The translations under genes and the position numbers were made by a program. A stretch of 45,241 bases of DNA from Nemertoderma westbladi (lineage: Eukaryota > Xenacoelomorpha > Nemertodermatida > Nemertodermatidae), in contig JAUCBJ010006784.1 of the NCBI GenBank assembly GCA_032718475.1, positions 1 to 45,241 of the forward strand, given 5' to 3'. The notes beneath the pieces are model-generated. The model was given only the letters and a program-made list of their open reading frames with translations. It ran no database searches and was not told where the DNA came from. Of this stretch, positions 1-10,500 are shown piece by piece (position 1 is the stretch's first letter; each line of letters starts with the position of its first letter).

Positions 1-52
1 ATACACATAGAGGTCACAAAAACCAATTGACCAAATATCTATTTGCACACAA

Positions 53-212
53 TGTGGTATTTTACATATTGGCACACACTGTAGGTCTAGGCCTACTCCA
101 TGTGGTATTTTACATATTGGCACACACTGTAGGTCTAGGCCTACTCCAAGTGGTATTTTACATATTGGTACACACTGTAGGTCTAGGCCTACTCCAAGTG
201 CCATTTTACATT
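53..212. repeat. 48-bp minisatellite, about 3.3 copies
   Basis: Three successive 48-bp units begin at 53, 101 and 149 and a partial fourth follows. Each contains the word TAGGTCTAGGCCTACTCCA. The unit is a multiple of three, so it gives a repetitive short ORF that shows no sign of being a gene. Bases 213 to 665 are AT-rich DNA with nothing recognisable. Confidence 0.9.
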
Positions 213-670
213 CACTTTACAGTATAAGTTACAATTCCTATAACATTCCAAACTGGCCACATAGTCATTATCCTAACAGCAGCTGACATCACCTGTCACT
301 ATCACACCTGTCGCTGTCACTGTCACGAGATACAATAGGCCTACCTGAGGTTATAAGTGTAATTTACAACACTAATCCACCGCACGGCGCCTATAAGCCA
401 ATTTATAGGTTAATATTATCATTAAGTAATAATATTAATTCAGTATCAAAAAGTATAACATCATAAGCCGCTCTTGTGTATTAACTTTATTTAAATTGTG
501 ATAATACAATAACAATTATTATTATTTTATACATCGAAATATATTTTACATTTATTTAGTAATGGCAACATTTAATTCAATATTCATTATTCATCTATTA
601 GTTGTTAACAATTAATGCACATATAGTATCATTTTTACATTAATCATGGGACTGGTAATAGAGGACAGGC

Positions 671-1523
671 GCCCTCTATCGTTACATGGGTACATTGGTT
701 CCACTGCGCCATCTATCGTTACATGGGTGCATTGGTTCCACTGAGCCCTCTATCGTTACATGGGTGCATTGGTTCCACTACGCCCTCTATCGTTACATGG
801 GAGCATTGGTTCCACTGCGCCATCTATCGTTATATGGGTGCATTGGTTCCACTGCGCCATCTATCGTTACATGGGTGCATTGGTTCCACTGCGCCATCTA
901 TCGTTACATGGGTGCATTGGTTCCACTGCGCCATCTATCGTTACATGGGGGTATTGGTTCCACTGAGCCCTCTATCGTTACATGGGGGTATTGGTTCCAC
1001 TGAGCCCTCTATCGTTACATGGGTGCATTGGTTCCACTGCGCCCTCTATCGTTACAAGGTTGCATTGGTTCCACTGAGCCCTCTATCGTTACATGGGGGT
1101 ATTGGTTCCACTGAGCCCTCTATCGTTACATGGGTGCATTGGTTCCACTGCGCCATCTATCGTTACATGGGTGCATTGGTTCCACTGCGCCCCCTATCGT
1201 TACATGGGTGCATTGGTTCCACTGCGCCCCCTATCGTTACATGGGTGCATTGGTTCCACTGCGCCCCCTATCGTTACATGGGTGTATTGGTTCCACTGAG
1301 CCCTCTATCGTTACATGGGGGTATTGGTTCCACTGAGCCCTCTATCGTTACATGGGTGCATTCGTTCCACTGAGCCCTCTATCGTTACATGGGTGCATTG
1401 GTTCCACTGAGCCTTCTATCGTTACATGGGTGCATTGGTTCCACTGCGCCCTCTATCGTTACATGGGGGTATTGGTTCCACTGCGCCCTCTATCGTTAAG
1501 TGGATGCATTGGTTCCACTGCGC
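671..1523. repeat. 37-bp minisatellite, about 23 copies
   Basis: The unit (CATTGGTTCCACTGCG, then CTATCGTTACATGGG) repeats every 37 bp with few substitutions. Two variant types are interspersed, one with TGCATTGG and GCGCC, the other with GTATTGG and GAGCC. Because 37 is not a multiple of three, all three forward frames yield repetitive spurious ORFs with the same peptide words. No gene is supported here. Confidence 0.95.
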
Positions 1524-1646
1524 GCCCATCCGAGTTACTTTCCAATCGTTTAATTCCTCGAAAACCTAAAATATAGAAAATACATTTCTAGAATCCTCCG
1601 AGAAGTCAATTTTTCCTTCAAATCAGAAAAGTGATAACTGCAAAGT

Positions 1647-1763
1647 GTCAAAGTGCCAACCGCGGTGGTATGAAGCCATTATTCTGTCAAGGTGCCAACC
1701 GCGGTGGTATGAAGCCATTATTCTGTCAAGGTGCCAACCGCGGTGGTATGAAGCCATTATTCC
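1647..1763. repeat. 39-bp tandem repeat, 3 copies
   Basis: Three units begin at 1647, 1686 and 1725, each containing GTGCCAACCGCGGTGGTATG and differing at only one or two bases. The low divergence implies recent duplication. Bases 1764 to 2382 show no gene or further structure. Confidence 0.9.
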
Positions 1764-2382
1764 TTAATGATTAAATCCGCATACGGCACCACACAATACA
1801 TTTTGTTGTAGAAATGTTTCTGTGCTAATGCTATTGGAGAACTTGTTCCACGGTTGGTATTCTTTCCTCATTACTGGTGGCTTTTAAGATTGCGTGATTT
1901 TATAATGACCCTTTGATCGTTCCCGGTTTTTGAGAAATCCTGTAAAAAAAACTGTCAAAATACCTAACTAATACTACTTTTTAATTCCCAAATGGATTTT
2001 TCTCTCAACACCTCGCCCATCATGCTGTCAAAAAAATATCTGAAATGACAACATTAGAACAACTTAGAGTAACATATGAGCTGGCGTGCGCCCTAATCCG
2101 ATGTAAGTCTCTCCCTCCTCTAAGGTTCGCAAAGGCAAACTATCTGTCAAGACAAGGCATGGGTGTCAAAATCAAAATTCTTCATGCTCGAATAATAAAT
2201 TCTGAGTCAATAGAAAAAAAGTAAGTTACATAGTAATTCTGAAATTTTAATTCCCAATTTAAGGCGAACAATGTATGAAGGTATGGTTTAGACAAAACAT
2301 TAATAATAATTTAACAACACTAATTTAAATATTCGTATAAAAAATAATAACAGTAAAATGTGATTATAATATAGTAAAATAT

Positions 2383-2691
2383 AATAATGAACGATATCGC
2401 CAAAGAAATAATTCTCCACTTCATTTCAAATCAAATTAATATTAAATTAAACAATAACAAATACATAATAAGACATACAGACATGAACCAACGTTTAAAC
2501 TCAAAATAGAGCCATCTTCAGGGTAAGTAAAACAACTGCCTATTCTAATACTGGATTAACGGTACAACAAATACAGGCCTAAGTAAATTATTACCTAAGT
2601 AAATTACAGGCCTAAGTTATCGTTTAATTTAATATTAATTTGATTTGAAATGAAGTGGAGAATTATTTCTTTGGCGATATCGTTCATTATT
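2383..2691. mobile_element. MITE-like element with perfect 70-bp terminal inverted repeats
   Basis: Bases 2383-2452 and 2622-2691 are exact reverse complements over 70 bp, starting AATAATGAACGATATCGCC. The 169-bp interior has no ORF and contains a short direct repeat (CCTAAGTAAATTA, twice). Long TIRs around a short non-coding core fit a non-autonomous DNA transposon or foldback element. No convincing target-site duplication is visible, so the family is unknown. Bases 2692-3073 have no recognisable feature. Confidence 0.75.
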
Positions 2692-3073
2692 CTATTAAGA
2701 TTTCCCTCATCAAAAACTGTTTCCGAATAATATAGTAAATAGTAAAATGTTTTACGATTGTAAGTACACGGTGTGGATTATTATTATCCATTCATCAGAC
2801 AGACATGACTGTAAGAGAGTTGGCCTTATTCATAATAAAACTGAAAGTTTATGCTTATGCACTCCTTATACGTGCTAAAAGTATAGGTTAGAAATAAAAA
2901 ACAATTTTGTTATTTTCATAACAATAACACGGTAATGTTTTTGCATCCCAACCACTTAAAAATAACTACATTGAATGAAATATATACTGTATGTAAAGTT
3001 GCGGTTATTTTTTTGCATCCGAAAGTCACTATATTGTTATAAATATTTAACTATGCAGTTACATATATTACTA

Positions 3074-3288
3074 CTACCAGATAAGTACACCAGTAATATA
3101 AATATAAGTGGTTACAAACCGAAAGGTTAATCTCGAAGATAGAGTATATCTGTTGGATGTTGTCCCTCTAGCGGTGCTATGCGGACGGAATTTCATACAA
3201 AGACAGCAGGGAAATCTCGCGAATTCTTCTCTGAATTCCTTGTTCAGCCATCCGTATAGGAACGGGTTGCAACATGTTGAGAGCATCG
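3074..3288 (-). CDS. Class A GPCR, last coding exon (TM7 and C-tail)
   Basis: This minus-strand exon begins after a TTTTGTTTTCAG acceptor. Its first two bases complete the alanine codon split across the intron from the exon ending at 8452. It encodes the end of TM7 with the NPxxY-type motif (NPFLY), then helix 8 (GWLNKEFREEF), a cysteine cluster (CCLC) suited to palmitoylation and a Ser/Thr-rich tail ending in TAG at 3074-3076. The NPFLYGWLN stretch resembles neuropeptide receptors of the NPY/NPF, tachykinin and related group. A further weak donor in the tail cannot be excluded, so the last 30 or so residues are less certain. Confidence 0.8.
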
Positions 3289-4214
3289 CTGAAAACAAAA
3301 CAACCGTTCGAGATAAACTATAGAGATTGTTACAATGTAGGGTAGGCCCTCCCGTTCCAAATCAATTTATTATTCTACCATTTCTACTGAGAGGTTGAGG
3401 TTATAAAGTTGAAGAGACAATCAAAACAAATAATAATTACGGGTGGTTGTCAAGTAATAGGAGGGATATTCATAATACAGTAAAGTATAAAATACAGATA
3501 CTAGAAAGTCTAGATTTTATTTTATGACTTCTTGTTCTTTATTTTGTAACTGCTACATCATTTTTATATGATAAATATTTTGAGATTTTTTTTGTTAATG
3601 ATGCCATACAATTTTTCATACAACTACATTACTACCGGTACTGTTTATCGGCCAGCTGCATTGAAACTGCACATAGAGATGCTATGCTGGCTTAACAAAT
3701 ATATTTTTGCCACCACCATACAATCCACAATTGGCATGTTGCAATGCAGCGTGCATTAAGAATGCTATACCGGCTTGAATACAATACTGAAAGACTCAGT
3801 CAGACATACAGTAATAGTTTTTGTAATAATAATTGGATTTCGTTGTACAGTACTACAGTATGTGTGATGTTACGTCTACAGTAATTCATTCATTAATTCT
3901 AAGTATTGCGTTACATTTTCGTCCACATGGTGCCATTATTTTTAATTATAACAGGATACAGCGCACAACCTCGGCGAAAATCGCACGATAATATGTTGCA
4001 AATGTTAGATTATGTTACCGTTGCACGTGATTATTATATAGCAAATAAGGAGTTATTGAAACGTAATGAAGTAACGGCTTCGGTGTTCTTCAAACAGGAA
4101 AGGCCGGAGGCAACCCAAAGGCTCCTCCGTATCAGTTGTTACCTATAAGACAGGGGGGAGCACACGTTATCTCCCATGGGTGAAGGGTAAACAGACGAAA
4201 TCCGGGGGGGGGGG

Positions 4215-4360
4215 GACGCAAATCACATCTCGGCACGTGGCACAGTTATTCTAACCAAAACAATAAACTAAAGTCAATAGAACAGGTTACGAGCTGATTT
4301 TTTTTGAGTGATCAGCTGTTATTTCCGTCGAATTTCCCCTGGAGAGGGATGAATTTTTAT
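4215..4360 (-). repeat. Dispersed repeat, copy 1 (inverted relative to 8066-8385)
   Basis: The reverse complement of this stretch resembles 8066-8196. Shared words in order include ATCCCTC, AAATAACAG, GTATTGACTTTA-like and AGTTTATTGTTTTG. A shared GGCCGAGAT/GCCGAGAT word further on suggests that this copy has lost an internal segment. A run of 13 G lies just upstream at about 4203-4216. No coding capacity is visible. Confidence 0.55.
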
Positions 4361-4699
4361 TGAGTCCATGTCCGCCTCTATCTATAACAACCCCTTCTTT
4401 AACTTCCACTGTGTGAAATACTGTAGTATGGTTGTTGCGTGAAAAAATTGTTGGGCTAGAAACAATTATAAATAAAGGGAAACTGGGTAACAAAGGTGCC
4501 CTGCATCGAGTGGCGAAGTGTGTTTTTTGTAAAATCACGAGGAAACGGTGTGTCATCTGAATGGCATCGTTGAAGAGCAGACCTGTTTTAAAATATTCCA
4601 GGACCGGTATGTCACTTATATTATTGTTATTGTTAAAACAGTTCTGCTCTGGGAATTACAATAAAACCTGTCTCTACTGGGCAGGAATCTGCCTAAGCT

Positions 4700-5215
4700 G
4701 CTAAGCGGAATATGCAGGGTGCTGGACACTTCGCCACACTGCCATTTCGACACAGGTCACTTCGACACAGGTCACTTCGATACAGGTCACACAGAACAAG
4801 TGGATGCTCTACAGAGGAATGCATCCGTTTCTGTCTGTCTCTAGATAAACGCGCCCATATCGATGCCAACCACTTCGTCGCCATGAACTGGCTGCCAATT
4901 AAAGAGCGAACGATCCAAATTTATCTATCCCACATGTACAACACACCCCGAGTCCGCACAGCAATATCTCCGTGATCTGTATCGTTTGACGAGACTTCAG
5001 CGCACTTAAGAAGTGGCTCTGCACACGCGCAACAATACCACAAAAACTCACAGTCGCGGGCGCACTATCAATATCGTACGTTGGGCCGCAGTTATGGAAC
5101 AACTTGCCCGCGGAAATCCAACAATCCCCGACATCCGAGACTTTCAAAGAGTGAAAGCGCATTTACTTAAGGGCATTGTTGAAAACCATTTGAGCAATTT
5201 TACTTAACTTTGTTT
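4700..5215 (+). mobile_element. LINE 3' ORF fragment, frameshifted
   Basis: Translated pieces match the C-terminal region of non-LTR retrotransposon ORF2 proteins: ANHFVAMNWLPIKERTIQIY near 4862-4926 and, in another frame, GPQLWNNLPAEIQQSP near 5085-5135. The order and spacing fit a LINE C-terminus, but at least two frameshifts break it and no RT motif remains. Three short repeats of CTTCGACACAGGTCA-like sequence precede it. This is a decayed, 5'-truncated insertion. Confidence 0.65.
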
Positions 5216-6432
5216 TTATGCTACAACGCACGATTTTTATAACCGTATTTGTATTTTTTTTACCCTATTGTTTCATTCATTATTTATTCACCATTGTATT
5301 TTTACTATACCACCTCCTGCCTATAATTTAGTTATATTTACTTATATAGTATCTTCATTAAAGTACTGTACAGTTATTTTTACTCAATATTGTATTTATA
5401 CTGCAACACACGAACCTGATGCCCGCACGTCTTACTTCTATTTTTATCCTTGGGGTAGTTCACCCTTGTGTTTTTTTTACACGTCCTACTTATCTCCTGT
5501 ATATTGGGGACCCCCATGGAAACGAGACTCTGTCTCTTGGGGCTATCCCCGACATTAGATACACCACTATTATCTTATAAAATCACAACACATCAGTTCT
5601 GCCGTGATATGATCAGGACAGAATTACCCTTGCGAACACCATTATGAACCAGGACTGTAAAGTGACCGACTGCATCGTGACCGTACTGTATGTATATGTG
5701 TAGGTCTATAAATCGACAATTTTATTCACACTACGTATAATTTGATATTTTTAAATTTTATTTATGTCATACAGCCATACTATTTTCACATGTTCATTGT
5801 TTATAATGGTTATACGTGTATTTTGTATATGTTCTTATTGTTATTATTAGCTCTATTTTATTTTTTATATTTAATGTCAATTAAACAATTCCAATTCCTA
5901 CTATGTATGTACCACACTACAGCACTACTCCACTAGGCCTATATTCCAGGACATGGTGTACCGGTACTACTGTACTACAGTCACCCTATACTGCTATATA
6001 CCGGTACTGCTATATTTCTCGCTTTCAGTATAGTCAGTACAGCAGTAAATCAATCTATCAGTCTATTAGGTAAACAAATTGGGGCCCATACGAATTTTTT
6101 TCAATATAAAAATTCGGCAAGTCTGCTGGATATCCCGCCAGCGCTAAACCCCAACCTGGCTTGGGTGAAGAACTGAAGAATACCTAATTTAGTACGTACA
6201 GTACTGCAGTACAGCAGTACTGCAGTAGTAATCACGTTAATCTAAAACAGTAAGCTGGTAAGAACGGTAAGCACAGAAGCAAGAACGGTCAAACGGTAAG
6301 AAGTGCCATTCGCGACATTCCTATTACTGTATTAATAAATATTTTGTACTGTTGTATTAAATGTTAATTGATAGTAGGCTGACCGTAGGCTAATACTGCA
6401 GTAGGCTATTGTACTAGTAGGCTACCAGAAAC

Positions 6433-6775
6433 TATATAACTTTGGAGGTGTCTCATTGGTTCCCCCAAGCTTGACACTAGAACAAAATCGCCTCCGCTTT
6501 GCAGGACATTGCTTTCGCCGTGAGGACCAGCCAGTGCAAAATCTTGTACTTTGGCAGCCTCATGGAGTGAATAAGCATGGTGGACAGCCCATGACTTTCT
6601 TGAGACGTATCTTAAAGGACACTGGCCTTAAAGATGCGGATGATCTAGCAAATGTCATGGGTGATAGGGCAGTAGGGAGTTGTGGCGGTGTAATTTTGTT
6701 GACAAGCCGGCACAGCATTCTTAAAAACGCAGCTGCAATGCAGCATGCCGATCCTAGTAGTAGGCTACTCCTACT
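6433..6775 (+). mobile_element. LINE 3' end, copy 1 of 3 of one family
   Basis: The stretch encodes LRFAGHCFRRED, LVLWQPHGVNKHGGQP and a DTGL.DADDLANVMGDR block, typical of the C-terminus of a LINE reverse-transcriptase protein. It is nearly identical in DNA to 10160-10480 and 12659-12890. An 8-bp duplication (CAGTAGGG-like) breaks the frame after MGDR. The 3' end carries a TAG-repeat tail (CCTAGTAGTAGG). The copy starts abruptly, as expected for 5' truncation. Confidence 0.8.
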
Positions 6776-6873
6776 GTATTAGTCCATTCTGCCATTACAG
6801 CATTAGGCCGACCTATTGCTGGTTTCCTATGTCTAGGCCTATGCTGCCAGTAAGGTGATCTGGTAATCGGAAG

Positions 6874-7404
6874 ATGAGTTTAAATATACCAGGTGTGACT
6901 CTGGATGAGAATGAACGAATGTTACTGGAAACCTTGCCTCTATCTTTTCTCAAGGACGTCGAGCATCTGTATGTAGAGGCCACCAAAGAAGGCGCTGTAG
7001 ACAGGGATCTGGCATTCCAATACGGGATTTCTTTGTCCAAAAGTGAATACAAAGAAGACCACGTTAGAGGTCTACAAATACTCGACAAGTTATTTAAACA
7101 ATCTAGGAGCGAGAGTCAGAAATATCGTAGTCTTGGATTCGAGAGGGATTGTCTTTATTACATGGCCTTTTGTCATGTTCGTTTAAAACAATACGAGAAG
7201 GCGAACCATGTTGCTTTAATGGCGGATAAAATGCAGCCAAATAACCCTCAGACCAAGCAACTCATTGTTATTATCAATAAACTCTTGAAAAAGGACGGGT
7301 TATTGGGCATGGCCACCTTTGGTGGTGGTCTAGCCTTGTTGGGTATTGGAGGAATAGTTGCCGCTGGTGCAGTTATTCTGTTAACGAAACGTCGGTCTCG
7401 GTAG
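6874..7404 (+). CDS. Fis1: Mitochondrial fission 1 protein (FIS1-like)
   Basis: This 176-residue intact ORF starts at AAGATGAG (6874). FIS1 is a tail-anchored outer mitochondrial membrane protein whose TPR-like helical bundle helps recruit the division machinery. The diagnostic part runs from FQYGISLSKSEY (about residue 48) through RGLQILDKLF and YYMAFCHVRLKQYEKA to LLKKDGLLGMA. A glycine-rich C-terminal membrane anchor and a basic end (TKRRSR) follow. It is about 25 residues longer than typical FIS1, mostly at the N-terminus. The gene has no intron and lies inside the TM6/TM7 intron of the GPCR on the opposite strand, so it may be a retrocopy, although the ORF has no lesion. The stop codon is the first unit of a minisatellite. 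Confidence 0.85.
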   Translation: MSLNIPGVTLDENERMLLETLPLSFLKDVEHLYVEATKEGAVDRDLAFQYGISLSKSEYKEDHVRGLQILDKLFKQSRSESQKYRSLGFERDCLYYMAFCHVRLKQYEKANHVALMADKMQPNNPQTKQLIVIINKLLKKDGLLGMATFGGGLALLGIGGIVAAGAVILLTKRRSR

Positions 7405-7745
7405 GCCTCTCCTCTAGGTAGTGCGGGAGAGTCTATCGGTAGGCCTCTAGGTAGTGCGGGAGATGCTATCGATTCTATCGGTAGGCCTCTAGGTAGTGCG
7501 GGAGAGTCTATTGGTAGGCCTCTAGGTAGTGCGGGAGAGTCTATCGGTAGGCCTCTAGGTAGTGCGGGAGAGTCTATCGGTGGGCCTCTAGGTAGTGCGG
7601 GAGAGTCTATTGGTAGGCCTCTAGGTAGTGCGGGAGAGTCTATCGGTGGGCCTCTAGTTAGTGCGGGAGAGTCTATCGGTAGGCCTCTAGATAGTGCGGG
7701 AGAGTCTATCAGTAGGTCTCTAGGTAGTGCGGGAGAGTCTATCAG
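7399..7745. repeat. 33-bp minisatellite starting at the Fis1 stop codon
   Basis: About ten 33-bp units of the form GGTAGTGCGGGAGAG, TCTATC, GGTAGGCCTCTA begin within the last Fis1 codons; the stop TAG is the TAG of a TCGGTAGGCCTC word. One unit carries a 9-bp expansion. In the Fis1 frame the array has no stop until TAA at 7762-7764 and would encode GSAGESIGRPL repeats. The other two forward frames are closed in every standard unit. It probably forms the Fis1 3' UTR. Confidence 0.9.
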
Positions 7746-7973
7746 CTATCTATATTTAGTATAACACTCAATCGCTCAAGTGGTCTTCGTTATGGTGCAT
7801 ATACCCTGCATATCTGCCTAGTGTATGTATATTTATACTCTATATAATTATTTTTATATTGAAGTGAAGAGTTTCAGTTGTTATGGAATTATAACATGAT
7901 TAAACTTTGTCACTTAGAATTTACCTGATGTACTTTATTATTATTAGTTAAATATTATTTCTAAATATAATAC

Positions 7974-7990
7974 AATAAAATGTGAATAAA
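7974..7990 (+). terminator. Candidate polyadenylation signals for Fis1
   Basis: Two AATAAA hexamers lie at 7974-7979 and 7985-7990, about 570 and 580 bases after the Fis1 stop. They would put the minisatellite inside the 3' UTR. AT-rich surroundings make chance hexamers likely. Confidence 0.35.
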
Positions 7991-8065
7991 TGATAACCTA
8001 ATACCAAATATGATAATATATTTGTTAATATTATTGTAATATTGTAGATAATATTGCTCACGTCA

Positions 8066-8385
8066 CGACGCAATATCCATCCCTCCCCATGGGAAAATCC
8101 GCGAAAATAACAGATGATTACTCTCAAAAATAAAACTGTAACCAGTTGTATTGACTTTAATTAGTTTATTGTTTTGATTATAATAACTTGCCACTGTAAC
8201 CTGCTCCTTCTTTCCCTTCCTGTTTTCCTTCTTGATTTCTTCCTGTCTCGTGTGGGACAAATCATTCCGAATTGCCTTGGCTATGTAATTAACAGAGTAA
8301 CCATCGCTATAACCTCCACACACTCCAATAAACTTTTCCGACCCTGTGCATGCAATTTATCTCTTCGTTTTTTGGCCGAGATTTC
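8066..8385 (+). repeat. Dispersed repeat, copy 2 (inverted relative to 4215-4360)
   Basis: The first 130 bases resemble the reverse complement of 4230-4360, and GGCCGAGATTTCTTG near 8374 matches the far end of the other copy. The interior (about 8200-8370) is missing from copy 1. The stretch ends about 70 bases from the GPCR exon donor. No ORF is credible. Confidence 0.5.
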
Positions 8386-8451
8386 TTGAGGTTCAGTAGT
8401 AAAAAATCAATTAGTAACACGAAAAATTTGTAAAAAATAAAAAAAACTTAC

Positions 8452-8972
8452 CAATTATAAATAGAATGGTTTGGCATACTGGATCCACGATGTAGAAGAC
8501 CTGGCCTATTTGGAACGGTAGCCAGAACACGACAAACAGCACCACGATCATAAACAACATGAGGACTGCTCGGGATCGCTTCTGCTCCTCGTTCTCTCTA
8601 ATTCTCTCGGTAACCTCGCCCGGTTGAACGTACCGCCACAGTTTGATGAATATCATCCCGTAACAGACAGCTATTATTGCTGTGGGTAATGCGAATGTAA
8701 CAAATAGCAAGACCATGGTGTAGGTGTATTGCTTTGAAGAGTTTGTGGTGGGATCACCACCATAGTTCTCTGTACACCGTATCAGCTCCATCATCCCATA
8801 CATTCCCTGTTCCTTAAGACGATCAAGAGCTTTTTCTCTATTATGGTCTGAATAATTGGCAAATATTTGGCGAAATACTTGGTTTGGCGTATAAGTCTGT
8901 CCGTAAATGGCCATGGGGAGAGCAAGAACTCCCGACAATATCCACAGAAGGATTGCTACTCCGAAAGCCTCT
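8452..8972 (-). CDS. Class A GPCR, exon with TM4, ECL2, TM5, ICL3 and TM6
   Basis: The minus-strand exon is bounded by a TTTTGTTTCAG acceptor (8973-8975) and a GTAAG donor (8447-8451). Its first base completes an arginine codon begun in the exon at 10610. It encodes TM4 (FGVAILLWILSG), a long second extracellular loop with possible N-glycosylation sites (NYS, NSS) and the cysteine expected to pair with TM3 (RCTENYG), then TM5 (ALPTAIIAVCYGMI) and a charged third intracellular loop (RENEEQKRSRAV). TM6 has a variant of the CWxP motif, FWLPF with F in the usual C position, and the start of TM7 follows. The ligand cannot be inferred; the overall look is neuropeptide-receptor-like. Confidence 0.85.
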
Positions 8973-8999
8973 CTGAAACAAAATCATATTGTTGGTAAA

Positions 9000-9494
9000 C
9001 CAGAACACGTTAACAATGCTGAAACAGTTTGACAAGAACACGTTAACAATGCTGAGACAGTTTGACCAGAACACGTTAACAATGCCGAGACAGTTTGAAC
9101 AGAACAAGTTAACAATGCCAAGACAGTTTGACCAGAACGAGAACATGTTAACAATGCTGAAACAGTTTGGCCAGAACACTAACAATGCTGAGACAGTTTT
9201 ACCAGAACACGTTAACAATGTCGAGACAGTTTGACAACTGCACTTTAACAATGCCGAGACAGTTTGACCAGAACACGTTAACAATGCTGAGACAGTTTGA
9301 CCAGAACACGTTAACAATGCTAAGACAGTTTGGCAAGAACACTTTAACAATGCCGAGACAGTTTGACCAGAACACGATAACAGTGCTGAGACATTTTGAC
9401 AAAAACACTAACAATGCCGAGACAGTTTGACAAGAACAAATAACACGTTAACAATGATGAGACAGTTTGACAAGAACACGTTAACAATGCCGAG
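9000..9494. repeat. 33-bp minisatellite in a GPCR intron, about 15 copies
   Basis: Units of 33 bp (GTTAACAATGC, GAGACAGTTTGACCAGAACAC) run from about 25 bases outside the TM4 exon acceptor. Some units are shortened or expanded. The unit is a multiple of three and one frame is open on each strand, producing spurious repetitive ORFs. The array occupies the region where the branch point for the TM4 exon would be expected. Confidence 0.9.
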
Positions 9495-9612
9495 TCTTAC
9501 ACCCCACAAACTAACAAAAAACATAGATATTTTATATATATACAATAGCCCCCTGTTAGTCAGTACGTCGACCTTTAATTATCATTTCATGATGGCGATG
9601 GGGTGATGGTAA

Positions 9613-10500
9613 CTCCACCTACTGGCTCCAGAAGTCGAGGAAATCGCAAGTACCTAACTGATCTAGACTTTGCTGATGACTAGGAGTACTCTCAGAATCA
9701 CTAGAGGGAGCCCAACGGCTCCTCAGCTCATTAGAACAGGCTGCTTCTAGTGTTGGTGTTTTTATTAACTCCAAAAAGACCAAAAGTTTTGACAGTTAAC
9801 TTTGAAAGAACTCGGCAAGTCTCTGACCGGATGAGCATAAGCTCAAAGGATGGTATGCTTGAGCATGTGGACGAGATCTGTTACCTGGGATCATGGATCC
9901 GTAAGTCAGGTGAGGACCTTCGAATACGTAAGGGAAAGGCATGGGTAGCCCTGAATAGGCTTTCCAGGATTTGGAAGTCACAGAGATAATCGGAAACTTA
10001 AGGTCCGATTATTCAGAGCCAGCAGTAGTTCCAGTACTCCGCTATGGGAGTCCATGTTGGGCTCTAACTGCTGAGGACACCAAATCTCTGGATGGCACAT
10101 TCACAAGAATGCTACGCCGGGTTCATTGTCTCAAGAATAATACACACATCTCCAACCAGACACTATATACTATTGGAGGTGTCTCATTGGTTCCCCCAAG
10201 CTTGACACTAGAACAAAGTCGCCTCCGCTTTGCAGGACATTGCTTTCGCCGTGAGGACCAGCCAGTGCATAATCTTGTACTTTGGCAGCCTCATGGAGTG
10301 AATAAGCATGGTGGACAGCCCATGACTTTCTTGAGACGCATCTTAAAGGACACTGGCCTTGAAAATGCGGATGATCTAGCAAATGTCATGGGTGATAGGG
10401 AGTTGTGGCGTGCAATTTTGTTGACAAGCCGGCACAGCATTCTTAAAAATGCAGCTGCAATGCAGCATGCCGATCCTAGTTTAGGCCTAGTAGTTATCTG
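9613..10500 (+). mobile_element. LINE RT/C-terminal fragment, copy 2 of 3
   Basis: This is the longest copy of the family. The 5' part holds the RT palm motif (YLTDLDFADD) followed at once by a stop. Next come YLGSWIRKSGEDLRIRKGKA in one frame and, after a frameshift near 9980, a 189-codon open stretch. That stretch includes VLRYGSPCWAL, LDGTFTRMLRR, LRFAGHCFRRED and the DTGL/MGDRELWR block. The element lies in the GPCR intron between the TM3 and TM4 exons on the opposite strand. Stops and frameshifts make it inactive. Confidence 0.85.

Larger units (their letters stand above)
3289..8451 (-). other. GPCR intron between the TM6 and TM7 exons (5163 bp)
   Basis: The intron is bounded on the minus strand by GTAAG at 8451 and CAG at 3291. 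Its phase matches on both sides, one base before and two after. It contains a FIS1-like gene on the opposite strand, two LINE 3' fragments, a pair of inverted dispersed repeats and a minisatellite. Bases 3300-4210 and 5216-6430 show no gene. The second of these is rich in short palindromes such as GTACTGCAGTAC around 6195-6225. Confidence 0.75.

Noticed and set aside
686-1576. Long repetitive ORFs (MGALVPLRHLSLHG type)
   Set aside because: They arise in all three forward frames from the 37-bp array and have no other coding sign.
3906-4148. 80-codon ORF
   Set aside because: It begins with TTG, has no recognisable domain and lies within the GPCR intron in AT-rich DNA.
8841-9430. Repetitive ORFs over the intronic array
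   Set aside because: Open frames on both strands are a by-product of a 33-bp unit; splice sites place the array in an intron.
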